Assembly: GCF_006715175.1 (NCBI RefSeq)
Contig: NZ_VFMQ01000001.1
Span: 3,548,037 to 3,612,036 of the forward strand
Length of the DNA stretch: 64,000 nucleotides
Source: Curtobacterium citreum
GTDB taxonomy: Bacteria > Actinomycetota > Actinomycetes > Actinomycetales > Microbacteriaceae
Direction of reading: 5' to 3'
Positions 9,511 to 15,732 of the stretch are shown here, one piece after another. Position 1 is the first letter of the stretch. Each line of letters begins with the position of its first letter. The position numbers and the translations under genes were made by a program. The notes beneath the pieces were generated by a model. It was not told where the DNA came from, searched no databases, and saw only the letters and a list, made by a program, of their open reading frames with translations.

Positions 9511-9616
9511 GCTGACCTTCGGGTCGGAGACGTGGATGGTCAGACCGTACAGACCTGCAGAGTCCCTCAGGTTGCGCCCAGGTAAATGATTGCGCTCGAC
9601 AACATCGTCGTCGGCC

Positions 9617-9901
9617 TCACTTCCCGGTGAGGAGGCGCAGCACCATCACGCCCGTGGTCAGCACGTACCAGCCCGCGAGGTTACCGCGCTTCTTCGCGAG
9701 TACCAGCGACGGTGTGGCTGCCGCGCCGGCCACGGCGAGTGCGATCCAGCGGATCACCGGATCCTGCCCGGCCACCCCGACTGTGAAGAGGGCCACCGTG
9801 GCGACGACGACGAGGAGGACCGTGATCGATCGACGAGCTCGACCGACTTTCTCCGCTGACGGTGCGCCCGTCACGTCGCTACCCGCCGCGCCCTGATCCA
9901 T
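9617..9901 (-). CDS. Small 3-TM membrane protein, last gene of the peptide/ABC cassette
   Basis: A 94-residue protein not recognised by family. Residues 1-24 are polar; hydrophobic stretches follow at about 25-43, 48-64 and 75-91, so three membrane passes are likely, with a basic KKRGN loop. The ATG at 9901 overlaps the permease stop by 31 bases, which implies translational coupling. Small multi-pass proteins in this position often give self-immunity in bacteriocin loci; that role is inferred from context only. Confidence 0.65.
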   Translation of the reverse strand: MDQGAAGSDVTGAPSAEKVGRARRSITVLLVVVATVALFTVGVAGQDPVIRWIALAVAGAAATPSLVLAKKRGNLAGWYVLTTGVMVLRLLTGK

Positions 9902-10581
9902 CCTGCCGTGATCGGCAGTACGACCCAGATCAGGCCCGAACTGACCGTTGGGAGCACAGATGCCTCTCCCGTCAGCCCGCTCTGCAGCGTCCCGAACCGT
10001 ACGTACGCCGTCCACGTGCCGAGGAAGCCGAGAACGATGTCGACCACGAGCATCACGACGAGGACACTGACCAGGCCAAGGGCCAGCGACCGCAGCGACG
10101 CTCCCAGTCCGAAACCGAACGCCGCCGACGAATAGGACAGCGCAGCGACCTGCACGACCGGCTGGCCGACGTCCCACGAAGCCACGTGGCCCCCGATGAG
10201 GATCGCGACACCGGTGCCGACGAAGCCGCACATGACGGTGAACAGGACGACCGCGGAGATGATCACCGCGCAGGCAGCCGAACGGGCAGCGAAGATCGAG
10301 TCACGCGTCAGGCCAGCGAGGATACCGTCCCGTTCCCCGCCGCGAGCCGCATCGCCCACGCCGACGACGACCCCCACGATCGAGGCCGCCAACGCCGCAG
10401 GAAGACCTGCGGTGACGATGACCTCACCGACGTCGAAGTTCGCGGACCTCGAGACAAGTGAGACGCTGAACGCGCAGCAGGCGACGACGAGCGCCACCAG
10501 TACGCCGAAGCCCGCCGCTGCACCGGCCGTGTCGAGTCGCTTCCGCACCTCGAGGGTCGTGATCGTCACGAACGAGGTCAT
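9871..10581 (-). CDS. ABC-2-type transporter permease
   Basis: A 236-residue integral membrane protein with about six hydrophobic segments and a short basic N-terminus (MTSFVTITTLEVRKRLD) typical of ABC-2 permeases. It has no conserved catalytic motif. Its ATG overlaps the stop of the ATPase gene in an ATGA, so the two are co-translated and presumably form one transporter. The setting, behind a secreted peptide gene, suggests peptide export or self-protection rather than nutrient uptake. Confidence 0.8.
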   Translation of the reverse strand: MTSFVTITTLEVRKRLDTAGAAAGFGVLVALVVACCAFSVSLVSRSANFDVGEVIVTAGLPAALAASIVGVVVGVGDAARGGERDGILAGLTRDSIFAARSAACAVIISAVVLFTVMCGFVGTGVAILIGGHVASWDVGQPVVQVAALSYSSAAFGFGLGASLRSLALGLVSVLVVMLVVDIVLGFLGTWTAYVRFGTLQSGLTGEASVLPTVSSGLIWVVLPITAGWIRARRVAT

Positions 10582-11456
10582 CGTGCTCCCTCTGATTCGA
10601 ACTCTGCCGAAGCGACTTCGCCGTAGAGACTCTCGAGCACCCTGCCCGATACCCCGACTCTGGTCACGTCCAAGCCGATCGACACTGCTACTCGGACGGT
10701 GTCCGGGGCGGTCCCCTCTACGTGCACCACACGACCGCGCATCGTCGCCGGAACGCCGCGATCCGACATAGCCGCAAGGAGTCGGGCCGGCTCATCGACC
10801 TCGATGTCACATCCCCGGGCCGCCGTGTCGGCGATCGATTCGACACAGACGATCTCGCCTCGGCTCACGATGATCGCGTCGTCGATCATCGTCTCGAGCT
10901 CGCCGAGCAGGTGGCTGGACACGACCACGGTCGCCCCTGCCTGTCGGAGATCCGAGACGACGCCACGCATCCACGCGATGCCGTCGGGGTCGAGACCGTT
11001 CATCGGCTCGTCCAGCAGCACGAGCATCGGCGATCCGAGCAACGCGACGCCGATCGAGAGTCGCATCCGCATCCCGAGCGAGAGCGCTGCGACCCGGCGT
11101 CTCAGGACGGCCCCGAGTCCGACCCGCACGGCCATCGACTCGGCCTCGTCCGGAGTACGTCCCACGAGTCGAGATCGGAGCAGAAGTGTCTCCCGGACCG
11201 TTCGCCCTCGGTGCATGTCGACATCTCCGAACACTGCGCCGATCGGCTCGCCACGCTGCCACGGAACATCACGGACGGTCCCCCGGTCTGGCCGCACGAG
11301 CCCCGCGAGGACCGCGAGGAGTGAGGACTTTCCAGCACCGTTGGGTCCGATCAACCCGTACACGCGCCCAGCCTCCAGTTGGATCGAGGCATCGTGGATA
11401 CGAGGTCGAGCCCGGCCTCGGCCGCGCAGCCAGACGCTCTGGAGTTCGAGCACCAT
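10578..11456 (-). CDS. ABC transporter ATP-binding protein of the peptide cassette
   Basis: A 292-residue ATPase. Walker A is GPNGAGKSS at about 37-45 and Walker B is LVLLDEPMNGLD. The signature is degenerate (LSLGMRMRL in place of LSGGQ), as often seen in BcrA/CcmA-type exporters that work with ABC-2 permeases. The ATG at 11456 has a GAGAGGA ribosome site. The open frame upstream of it has no family similarity. It is separated from the peptide gene by a 62-base gap with a strong hairpin, and overlaps the permease by 4 bases. Confidence 0.9.
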   Translation of the reverse strand: MVLELQSVWLRGRGRARPRIHDASIQLEAGRVYGLIGPNGAGKSSLLAVLAGLVRPDRGTVRDVPWQRGEPIGAVFGDVDMHRGRTVRETLLLRSRLVGRTPDEAESMAVRVGLGAVLRRRVAALSLGMRMRLSIGVALLGSPMLVLLDEPMNGLDPDGIAWMRGVVSDLRQAGATVVVSSHLLGELETMIDDAIIVSRGEIVCVESIADTAARGCDIEVDEPARLLAAMSDRGVPATMRGRVVHVEGTAPDTVRVAVSIGLDVTRVGVSGRVLESLYGEVASAEFESEGAR

Positions 11457-11472
11457 TGGTTCCTCTCGACGT

Positions 11473-11509
11473 CGCCGGGCGGACCGGCGGTGGACCGGTC
11501 CACCCGGCG
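11473..11509 (-). terminator. Hairpin between the secreted-peptide gene and its ABC genes
   Basis: Arms 11473-11487 and 11495-11509 pair over 15 bases with one mismatch and a 7-base loop. It lies directly after the peptide stop and before the ATPase start, with no U tract. As a leaky terminator or RNA-stabilising stem it would give more peptide mRNA than transporter mRNA, an arrangement common in bacteriocin operons (inference). Confidence 0.6.
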
Positions 11510-11518
11510 ATGTACAGA

Positions 11519-11929
11519 TCATCCGAAGAAGTAGTTCCACAGCGCCGAGAACATCTCCTGGATGCTCATCTGGGCGATCGCGTTGATCCCGGCTCGGATC
11601 CATCCGGCAAGGCCGTTCCACCAGTTCTTGAAGGCGTTCAAGCCGTTCTTCAGCGCCGTCTTGAGCGCCGGGATGACGGATGAGGCGTTGTTCTTCAGCC
11701 AGTCGACGATCGGTTTGATCGGGATGCCATCGGTCGATGAGCCGCCGGACGAAGCGATGACGCCCCCGTGTCGCGGCACGGGAAGCGACGCGGCCGGTGC
11801 GGAGGACGCTACCGCGCTTACCGAGGAGGCATGGACGGGCTGCGCAGAGGCTGCGGTCGCGCCAACGGTGCTGAGCATCGCCCCGGTGACGATCGCTCCG
11901 ACGATCCCCACAGTGCGGATCTTGTTCAT
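11519..11929 (-). CDS. Small secreted Trp-rich amphipathic peptide precursor (bacteriocin-like)
   Basis: The 136-residue product matches no family I recognise. It has a Sec-type signal peptide (MNKIRTVG, then a hydrophobic core, cleavage expected after ATAASA at 29) and a Ser/Ala/Pro/Gly-rich middle (30-68). The C-terminal 68 residues are amphipathic and tryptophan-rich: Trp77, 103, 104, 110 and 131, with KNWWNGLAGWIRAG in the centre and ending ALWNYFFG. This part has no cysteine and is slightly cationic. The ATG at 11929 follows a GGGGA ribosome site; an open extension upstream is not protein-like. An ABC ATPase, permease and 3-TM protein follow on the same strand. Together this suggests a membrane-active bacteriocin or toxin with its immunity/export genes. 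Function is unproven. Confidence 0.6.
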   Translation of the reverse strand: MNKIRTVGIVGAIVTGAMLSTVGATAASAQPVHASSVSAVASSAPAASLPVPRHGGVIASSGGSSTDGIPIKPIVDWLKNNASSVIPALKTALKNGLNAFKNWWNGLAGWIRAGINAIAQMSIQEMFSALWNYFFG

Positions 11930-11948
11930 GGTGATTCCCCAATCATTG

Positions 11949-12000
11949 TGCGGCGTCGTCGCCGCATGAACCACCCTATCGGTACTTCAGTATGAAATAC
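11949..12000 (-). promoter_or_regulatory. Leader hairpin and operator-like dyad upstream of the peptide gene
   Basis: GTACTTCA (11982-11989) and TGAAATAC (11993-12000) form an inverted repeat with one mismatch around GTA, the size of a dimeric repressor site. Nearer the gene, TGCGGCG (11949-11955) and CGCCGCA (11960-11966) form a perfect 7-bp stem with a TCGT loop, 19 bases before the start codon. The stretch is AT-richer than its surroundings. No regulator gene is adjacent. Confidence 0.4.
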
Positions 12001-12052
12001 CAGACACCAGAAGGCCTTTCACCTACCGGAACATGTCGGCCCGATGTCTCGA

Positions 12053-12799
12053 TCACGACCCGACCGGCACCCACTCCCGCCCGACCCGGTGCACCGCCGG
12101 CCCGTGCCCCGGCAACACGATCTCGGGGATCGGCAGCGCCCGAGCGGACTCGAGCGCCACGCCGAGGTCCGCCGTGAAGAACGGCGTGATCATCCGCGGC
12201 CGCGGGGTCCACGACGCCGGCTGCGTGTCGTGCCGCGAGACGACGGCGTCCCCCGTGACGATCGCGTCCGCGGCCGGCAGGAGGTACGCGGTGGACCCGT
12301 CGGTGTGCCCGGTCGCGGGGAACGGCGTGATCGCCCGCCCCTCGAAGTCCGCTCCCGTGAAGGCCCGGACGCTCGGCACCGTGGTCGGCCGGAGCGCGTC
12401 GGACCGGATCGCGCGGGCGAGCCACCGGAGCACCCGCGGCGACGCCAGCCGGCCGCCGATCTCCGCCGTCGTGACCTGCTGCCGCGAGGGTCCACGCACG
12501 TTCGACACCTCGTCCGCGTGCGCCAGGACCTCGACGTGCGGGTGCCGCTCGAGGATGCCCGGGATCCCACCGACGTGGTCGACGTGCCCGTGGGTGACGT
12601 ACACACGCCGCAGGTCGGCGAGGTCGTGCCCGGCCCAGCGCACGGTCTCGAGCACGAGGTCGCTGTCCGCCGGGTAGCCCGCGTCGATGAGGGCGACGCC
12701 GTCCTCCTCCGCGAGCACGACCCAGTTCGAGACCGGCCCCTCGACGAAGACGACCCCGGGGGCGACGGAGACGACGGACCGGGGTTCGCGGGAGCTCAT
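12053..12799 (-). CDS. Metallo-beta-lactamase-fold hydrolase
   Basis: A 248-residue cytoplasmic MBL-fold protein. THGHVDHVGG carries the HxHxDH metal motif (about 75-84), later ligands are in ATGHTDGS and TGDAVV, and LPGHGP near the end supplies the last His. No signal peptide is seen, and beta-lactam hydrolysis is not implied; glyoxalase-II-like thioesterase, lactonase or RNase-like roles are all possible. Its ATG overlaps the truA stop (ATGA), so it is coupled to truA. Confidence 0.88.
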   Translation of the reverse strand: MSSREPRSVVSVAPGVVFVEGPVSNWVVLAEEDGVALIDAGYPADSDLVLETVRWAGHDLADLRRVYVTHGHVDHVGGIPGILERHPHVEVLAHADEVSNVRGPSRQQVTTAEIGGRLASPRVLRWLARAIRSDALRPTTVPSVRAFTGADFEGRAITPFPATGHTDGSTAYLLPAADAIVTGDAVVSRHDTQPASWTPRPRMITPFFTADLGVALESARALPIPEIVLPGHGPAVHRVGREWVPVGS

Positions 12800-13713
12800 G
12801 CCCCGACGGTACCGGCGTCCGGCTCGTCGTCCGTCCGCCGCGCACGCGTCTGCGACGCGCGGGCCGCGAGTTCGTCGTCGGCCGGGTACCCGACCTCGGT
12901 CAGGGTGAGTCCGACGGCGGGCGCGACCGCGAAGGCGCTGGTCCGCTGCTCGGCGACCCGGAGTTCCTCGAGCCGGTCCGGGCCGAAGCGGCCCTCCCCC
13001 ACGGCGATGGTCGCGCCGACCATCGCGCGCACCATGGAGTGACAGAAGGCGTCGGCCTGGAGGCGCGCCACCAGCACGCCGTCCGGCTCGCGGTCCCAGC
13101 GGAACTCCTGCAGCGTCCGGATCGTGGTCGCGCCCTCGCGCGGCTTGCAGAAGGTCGCGAAGTCGTGCAGCCCGAGCAGCGTCAGCGCACCGCGCTCCAT
13201 CGCCACCGGGTCCAGCCGCGTCGGGTGCCAGAGCGTGTGCCCCCGACGACGCGGATCGCGACCGGCCGCGGCGTCCGCGACCCGGTACTCGTAGCGCCGC
13301 CAGAGCGGGGAGAACCGGGCGTCGAACCCGTCCGGCGCGACCGACGCCCGCGTCACCACGACGTCCCCGGTGCGCCCGGCGAGCCCGTTCAGCCGCTTGA
13401 CGAGCCCGTCGAGCGACGTCCGCGGCGGCCCGTCCGGTGCCGACCGGCGGGGTCGGGTCAGCGCGCCCCACTGCTCCGCCGACAGGTCCAGGTGCGCGAC
13501 CTGTCCGGTCGCGTGCACCCCCGCGTCGGTGCGTCCCGCGACGGTCAGGAGCGGCGGCTCGCCCCACCGGGTGAACACCGTCGCGAGCGCGTCCTCGAGT
13601 GCCCCCTGCACGGTCCGCAGGCCCGGCTGCCGAGCCCACCCCGAGAACGCGGCCCCGTCGTACGCGACGTCCAGACGCACACGCACCGCTCCCGAACCGA
13701 CCGTCTCGTCCAC
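12796..13713 (-). CDS. truA: tRNA pseudouridine(38-40) synthase
   Basis: Converts uridines 38-40 of the tRNA anticodon arm to pseudouridine. The 305-residue protein has the TruA core: VAYDGAAFSGWARQPG, the catalytic-Asp motif AGRTDAGVHATGQVAH, and DFATFCKPRE. The frame runs farther upstream, but GTG 13713 is chosen because a TACGCT hexamer ends 7 bases before it, implying a leaderless mRNA. truA often follows rplQ directly; here 6.5 kb lie between them. Confidence 0.94.
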   Translation of the reverse strand: MDETVGSGAVRVRLDVAYDGAAFSGWARQPGLRTVQGALEDALATVFTRWGEPPLLTVAGRTDAGVHATGQVAHLDLSAEQWGALTRPRRSAPDGPPRTSLDGLVKRLNGLAGRTGDVVVTRASVAPDGFDARFSPLWRRYEYRVADAAAGRDPRRRGHTLWHPTRLDPVAMERGALTLLGLHDFATFCKPREGATTIRTLQEFRWDREPDGVLVARLQADAFCHSMVRAMVGATIAVGEGRFGPDRLEELRVAEQRTSAFAVAPAVGLTLTEVGYPADDELAARASQTRARRTDDEPDAGTVGA

Positions 13714-13720
13714 GCGAGCG

Positions 13721-13726
13721 AGCGTA
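13721..13726 (-). promoter_or_regulatory. -10 element (TACGCT) of a probable leaderless truA promoter
   Basis: TACGCT on the minus strand ends 7 bases before the GTG at 13713, identical in sequence and spacing to the coaA promoter. A half copy of the GACGGGAGGC palindrome (13742-13753) lies just upstream. Confidence 0.5.
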
Positions 13727-13783
13727 CCGGGGGCGGGGCGCGCCTCCCGTCCGGCGGTCGCCGTGCCGCGCGACCGTACGCCG

Positions 13784-13832
13784 GTGTCAGCGCGTGTCAA
13801 CCCGTGTCAGTGCCGCGTCAGTGGCGCGTGAG
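13784..13832 (+). promoter_or_regulatory. Array of five phased direct repeats (GTGTCAG-type), probable activator site
   Basis: GTGTCAG (13784), GTGTCAA (13794), GTGTCAG (13804), GCGTCAG (13815) and GCGTGAG (13826) recur every 10, 10, 11 and 11 bases, one per helical turn. A CACGAT hexamer 10 bases later (13843-13848) could be the -10 of the ABC exporter genes that start at 13880. Direct heptamers at 11-base spacing next to the -10 are how SARP activators bind. A SARP-family gene lies just beyond the exporter. Binding is inferred. Confidence 0.6.
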
Positions 13833-13879
13833 TGCCCGTCGGCACGATCGACACCGACATCGACGAAAGGACCATCCCG

Positions 13880-14881
13880 ATGACCACCACCCCCCTCGCG
13901 GTCGAGGCAACCGGCCTCGTCAAGACCTTCGGGTCGAACCGCGCCGTGGACGGCGTCGACCTCCGTGTGGAGGCCGGGACCGTCTACGGCGTGCTCGGGC
14001 CGAACGGCGCCGGCAAGACGACCACCATCTCGATGCTCGCGACCCTGCTCAAGCCGGACGGCGGCGAGGCCCGCGTCTTCGGCCACGACGTCCGCCGCGA
14101 GCCGCAGACCGTCCGCTCCCTGATCGGCGTGACGGGGCAGTACGCGAGCGTCGACGAGACCCTCAGCGCCACCGAGAACCTCGTCATCTTCGCGCGGCTG
14201 CTCGGCCTGTCCCGCGGCGACGCGAAGCGCAGGGCGACCGAGCTGCTCGAGCGGTTCGGCCTGACCGAGGCGGCCTCCCGTCCCCTCAAGGCGTTCTCCG
14301 GCGGCATGCGTCGTCGCCTCGACCTGGCGGCGAGCCTGATCGCGCAGCCGCCGCTGATCTTCCTCGACGAGCCGACCACGGGGCTCGACCCGCGGACCCG
14401 CGCGCAGATGTGGGACACGATCCGGGAGCTCGTCGCGACCGGGTCGACCGTGCTGCTCACGACGCAGTACCTCGACGAGGCCGACCAGCTCGCCGACCGC
14501 ATCGCCGTGATCGACCACGGCCGCGTCGTCGCCGAGGGCACCGCCGACGACCTGAAGTCCTCGGTCGGCACGGCCTCGCTGCAGCTGCGCCTGGCGGACG
14601 CCGACCCGGAGTCCCTCGCGACGGCGGCCACGCTCGTCGAGCGGGTGCTCGGCACGCCGGCCGTGGTCAGCCCGGAGGGCGCGCGCCTGACCGCACCGAT
14701 GACGGCGCCCGACCGCGTCACCGACCTGCTCGTGTCGTTCCGCGACGCGGGTGTCTCCCTCGCCGAGATGAGCGTGCAGAAGCCGACGCTCGACGAGGTG
14801 TTCCTCACCATCACCGGTTCGCCGTCGTCCCCGGACGACCAGGCCGAGACCGAGCGCGCGCTCGAAGGGAGCCTCGCATGA
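13880..14881 (+). CDS. DrrA-like ABC exporter ATP-binding protein
   Basis: A 333-residue ATPase of the daunorubicin-resistance (DrrA) type. Walker A GPNGAGKTT at about 40-48, signature FSGGMRRRLDLA, and Walker B IFLDEPTTGLDP are all intact. The family's C-terminal extension (about 230-333) is present. The ATG at 13880 has an AAAGGA ribosome site 9 bases upstream. The permease start overlaps its stop by 4 bases. The substrate is unknown; drugs, lipids or a secondary metabolite are usual for this class. Confidence 0.94.
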   Translation: MTTTPLAVEATGLVKTFGSNRAVDGVDLRVEAGTVYGVLGPNGAGKTTTISMLATLLKPDGGEARVFGHDVRREPQTVRSLIGVTGQYASVDETLSATENLVIFARLLGLSRGDAKRRATELLERFGLTEAASRPLKAFSGGMRRRLDLAASLIAQPPLIFLDEPTTGLDPRTRAQMWDTIRELVATGSTVLLTTQYLDEADQLADRIAVIDHGRVVAEGTADDLKSSVGTASLQLRLADADPESLATAATLVERVLGTPAVVSPEGARLTAPMTAPDRVTDLLVSFRDAGVSLAEMSVQKPTLDEVFLTITGSPSSPDDQAETERALEGSLA

Positions 14882-15711
14882 CCACCGTCCTCGAACCCAC
14901 CACCACCGCCGCACCCCGGGTCACCCCGCGTCCGGGTGTCGGTGGCTCCGGCCTCGCCGCCACGGTCCGTCAGTCGTTCACGATGGCGTACCGCGGCCTC
15001 GTCAAGATCCGTCGGACGCCCGAGCAGCTGTTCGACGTGACGCTCATGCCGATCGTCTTCACCGTGATGTTCACGTACATCTTCGGCGGGGCGATCTCCG
15101 GCGACGTCGGCAGCTACCTGCCCGTGATCATCCCCGGCATCCTCGTGCAGACGGCGATCACGTCGTCGGTCGTCACCGGTGTCCAGCTCCGCGAGGACAT
15201 GGACAAGGGCGTCTTCGACCGCTTCCGCTCCCTGCCGATCGCCCGCATCGCCCCGTTGGCCGGTGCCCTCCTCGCCGACACCGTCCGGTACGCGATCGCC
15301 ACGACGATCACCTTCGTGGTCGGCATCGTGATGGGCCTGCGCCCGGCCGGCGGCCTCGGTGCGGTGCTGCTCGCCGCCCTGCTGGTGATCGTGGTCGCGT
15401 GGGCGATCAGCTGGGTCTTCGCGTACTTCGGCGTCATCGCCCGCACCGCGTCGAGCGTGTCCGGCATCGCGAACCTCGTGCTCTTCCCGCTGACGTTCCT
15501 GTCGAACGCGTTCGTCCCGACGAACACGCTCCCCGCGTGGCTCCGGTGGTTCACCGAGGTCAACCCGGTCTCGCACCTCATCACGGCGGTCCGCGACCTG
15601 GTGAACCACGGCACCGTCAGCGGCGACCTGTGGCTGAGCCTGCTCGGCGCCGCGGTCATCGTCGCGGTGTTCGCGCCGCTGACGGTCCGCGCGTACATGC
15701 GGAAGGCCTGA
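14878..15711 (+). CDS. DrrB-like ABC-2 exporter permease
   Basis: A 277-residue membrane protein with six predicted helices and the ABC-2 signature region. It is rich in DrrB-like motifs: IFGGAISGDVGSYLPVIIPGI, then DKGVFDRFRSLPI after the second helix, and SNAFVPTNTLPAWL before the last. The ATGA overlap with the ATPase shows co-translation. It ends 21 bases from the end of the convergent SARP gene, and no strong terminator lies between them. Confidence 0.93.
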   Translation: MTTVLEPTTTAAPRVTPRPGVGGSGLAATVRQSFTMAYRGLVKIRRTPEQLFDVTLMPIVFTVMFTYIFGGAISGDVGSYLPVIIPGILVQTAITSSVVTGVQLREDMDKGVFDRFRSLPIARIAPLAGALLADTVRYAIATTITFVVGIVMGLRPAGGLGAVLLAALLVIVVAWAISWVFAYFGVIARTASSVSGIANLVLFPLTFLSNAFVPTNTLPAWLRWFTEVNPVSHLITAVRDLVNHGTVSGDLWLSLLGAAVIVAVFAPLTVRAYMRKA

Positions 15712-15732
15712 GGCCCCGCTGCGCGGTGCGCC

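Noticed and set aside
9565..9586. Possible PHO-box-like direct repeat (TTACCT and CAACCT 11 bases apart) upstream of the secreted nuclease
   Set aside because: One half matches the GTTCACC heptamer consensus at only 3 of 7 positions; too weak to call, though phosphate control would make sense for the gene.
12053..12799. MBL-fold gene as a beta-lactamase
   Set aside because: No signal peptide, and coupling to truA suggests a cytoplasmic role; HxHxDH is common to many MBL-fold hydrolases.
13784..13832. GTGTCA array considered as a CRISPR or tandem-repeat locus
   Set aside because: Units are only 7 bases with 3-4 base gaps, there are no unique spacers of 25-40 bases and no cas genes; spacing fits protein binding.
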